A stretch of 5,840 nucleotides of DNA from Aquificaceae bacterium. GTDB taxonomy: Bacteria; Aquificota; Aquificia; Aquificales; Aquificaceae. This document shows, one piece after another, positions 5,304-5,840 of the stretch. The notes below the pieces were generated by a model. That model made no database searches. It was not told the origin of the DNA and was given only the letters and a program-made list of their open reading frames with translations. Made by a program: the position numbers and the translations under genes. The stretch is taken from the NCBI GenBank assembly GCA_015492115.1, contig WGFS01000188.1, positions 1 through 5,840 on the forward strand. The letters run 5' to 3'. Numbering within the stretch: the stretch's first letter is position 1; each line of letters starts with the position of its first letter.

Positions 5304-5840
5304 AGCCCGAACCTTACGGGCTTCCCTCCGCCGGGCATTTCTTTGACCGGTGGCTTGTGTCTGAGAAGGTTGAGGGAGAAGTTCAGGTTGTCGTATAGGC
5401 TTATAGAGTAGTTGTCCCAGAAGACACAGGTTCCCGCAAGACAGAAGTAACCACCGGAGGGTGGTGCTATCTGCTCCGCAATAAGAAGGGTGTAGTTGTC
5501 CTGGTTTGACACAGCGGTATCCTCCGCCCTCGCCACTATCTTTGTATCGGGCATTATGGGCTTTATGGAGGCTGTGCATGGAAGGAGTATCTTCTCCACA
5601 TTCACCTCATTCTTGTCGTTCTTGTTGTATCTCCTTATCTTAGATGTAACAACAAAGTACCTGTCCCCGTTGTGGTTGCTTTTCTCGTCCGTCACCTCGT
5701 CGGAGTTAAGTTCCATCCCGAACCTTCTCGCGAGAGTGTTGCAGGTGTCCGCTATGTGATCCTCGTTCTTGTAGTATCCAAGCAGTATAACCTTCTTGCC
5801 TTCCTCCCAGACCCACCTCTCCACGTCGTTTGCCTCTTCC
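5300..5840 (-). CDS. Partial protein, glutamine-amidotransferase-like (DUF4350-type) C-terminal region
   Basis: The gene enters from the right edge with its start outside the window; 179 codons are visible before TAA (complement of 5300-5302). Counting from V at 5824, it begins VERWVWEEGKKVILLGYY, then has NTLARRFGMELNSDEVTDE (29-47) and ends with GYFCLAGTCVFWDN (125-138) and SLYDNLNFSLNLLRH (142-156). A 'WV..G..ll.lg' strand, an 'N.la..fG' helix with 'D.v.D', and a late 'f.N....DN..F..NLL' block is the layout I associate with DUF4350 and other GATase-like domains that often lack the catalytic Cys. This is pattern memory, not a search. Cysteines at 28, 83, 128 and 133 are visible; C128 and C133 could pair. 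A Pro/Gly-rich tail (PPVKEMPGGGKPVRFG) closes it. No membrane segment is seen in the visible part. The function is unknown. Confidence 0.75.
   Translation of the reverse strand, partial: EEANDVERWVWEEGKKVILLGYYKNEDHIADTCNTLARRFGMELNSDEVTDEKSNHNGDRYFVVTSKIRRYNKNDKNEVNVEKILLPCTASIKPIMPDTKIVARAEDTAVSNQDNYTLLIAEQIAPPSGGYFCLAGTCVFWDNYSISLYDNLNFSLNLLRHKPPVKEMPGGGKPVRFGL
5304..5322 (+). terminator. Possible terminator hairpin after the barrel-protein gene
   Basis: AGCCCG (5304-5309) and CGGGCT (5317-5322) form an exact 6-bp GC-rich stem, extendable by one G-U pair, with a 7-nt loop. It starts at the first base after the TAG stop of the plus-strand gene and is followed by TTCCC, not a true U-run. 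It lies inside the last codons (KPVRFG) of the opposite-strand gene. Position favours a 3'-end structure; the missing U-run weakens the call as an intrinsic terminator. Confidence 0.4.

Noticed and set aside
5181..5579. Minus-strand frame of 132 codons spanning the barrel gene end and the edge gene
   Set aside because: It lies out of frame with the better-supported edge gene and has a His/Gly/Arg-rich composition without motifs.
5496..5759. Plus-strand frame encoding a hydrophobic, membrane-like 87-residue peptide
   Set aside because: It is antisense to the edge gene, whose minus-strand reading has genome-like codons and domain-like blocks. The hydrophobicity is a by-product of the complement of acidic and lysine-rich codons.

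Overview
The window looks like a piece of a thermophilic bacterial chromosome, most probably from the Aquificaceae (Aquifex/Hydrogenobacter/Thermocrinis relatives). This rests on impression, not on a search. Arg is written mostly AGG/AGA and Ile often ATA, proteins are rich in Lys/Glu/Val, genes are packed with almost no spacers, and the PyrF, PurH and RsmG sequences are compact. It reads as core chromosome. I see no mobile element, tRNA, rRNA, CRISPR array or sign of recent transfer.

Layout: a plus-strand operon opens the window. It holds the tail of an unseen gene, a DEDDh 3'-5' exonuclease (30-677), pyrF (685-1353) and rsmG (1346-1954), joined by overlaps or a 7-nt gap. It meets a minus-strand block head on: purH (4644-3124), birA (3124-2423) and a bacteriohemerythrin (2346-1951). 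purH and birA share one base (TGATG). The hemerythrin follows after 76 nt that hold two inverted repeats and a perfect Shine-Dalgarno, so it may also have its own regulated promoter. A 104-nt divergent spacer separates purH from a plus-strand gene for a small secreted beta-barrel-like protein (4749-5303). That gene converges with a partial minus-strand gene running off the right edge (5840-5300), whose product resembles the glutamine-amidotransferase-like DUF4350 type.

The genes cover de novo pyrimidine synthesis (pyrF, last step to UMP), de novo purine synthesis (purH, last two steps to IMP), 16S rRNA methylation (rsmG), biotin attachment (birA), nucleic-acid processing (exonuclease) and O2 binding (hemerythrin). 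They look like housekeeping genes grouped by compaction, not one dedicated system. I found no clear novel system. The points most worth a second look are the regulatory-looking spacer before the hemerythrin gene, the two convergent gene pairs that overlap by the same four bases (TTAG) with inverted repeats just beyond, a strong 8-bp hairpin inside the 3' end of pyrF before the rsmG start, the probable leaderless start of purH, and the partial gene at the right edge.
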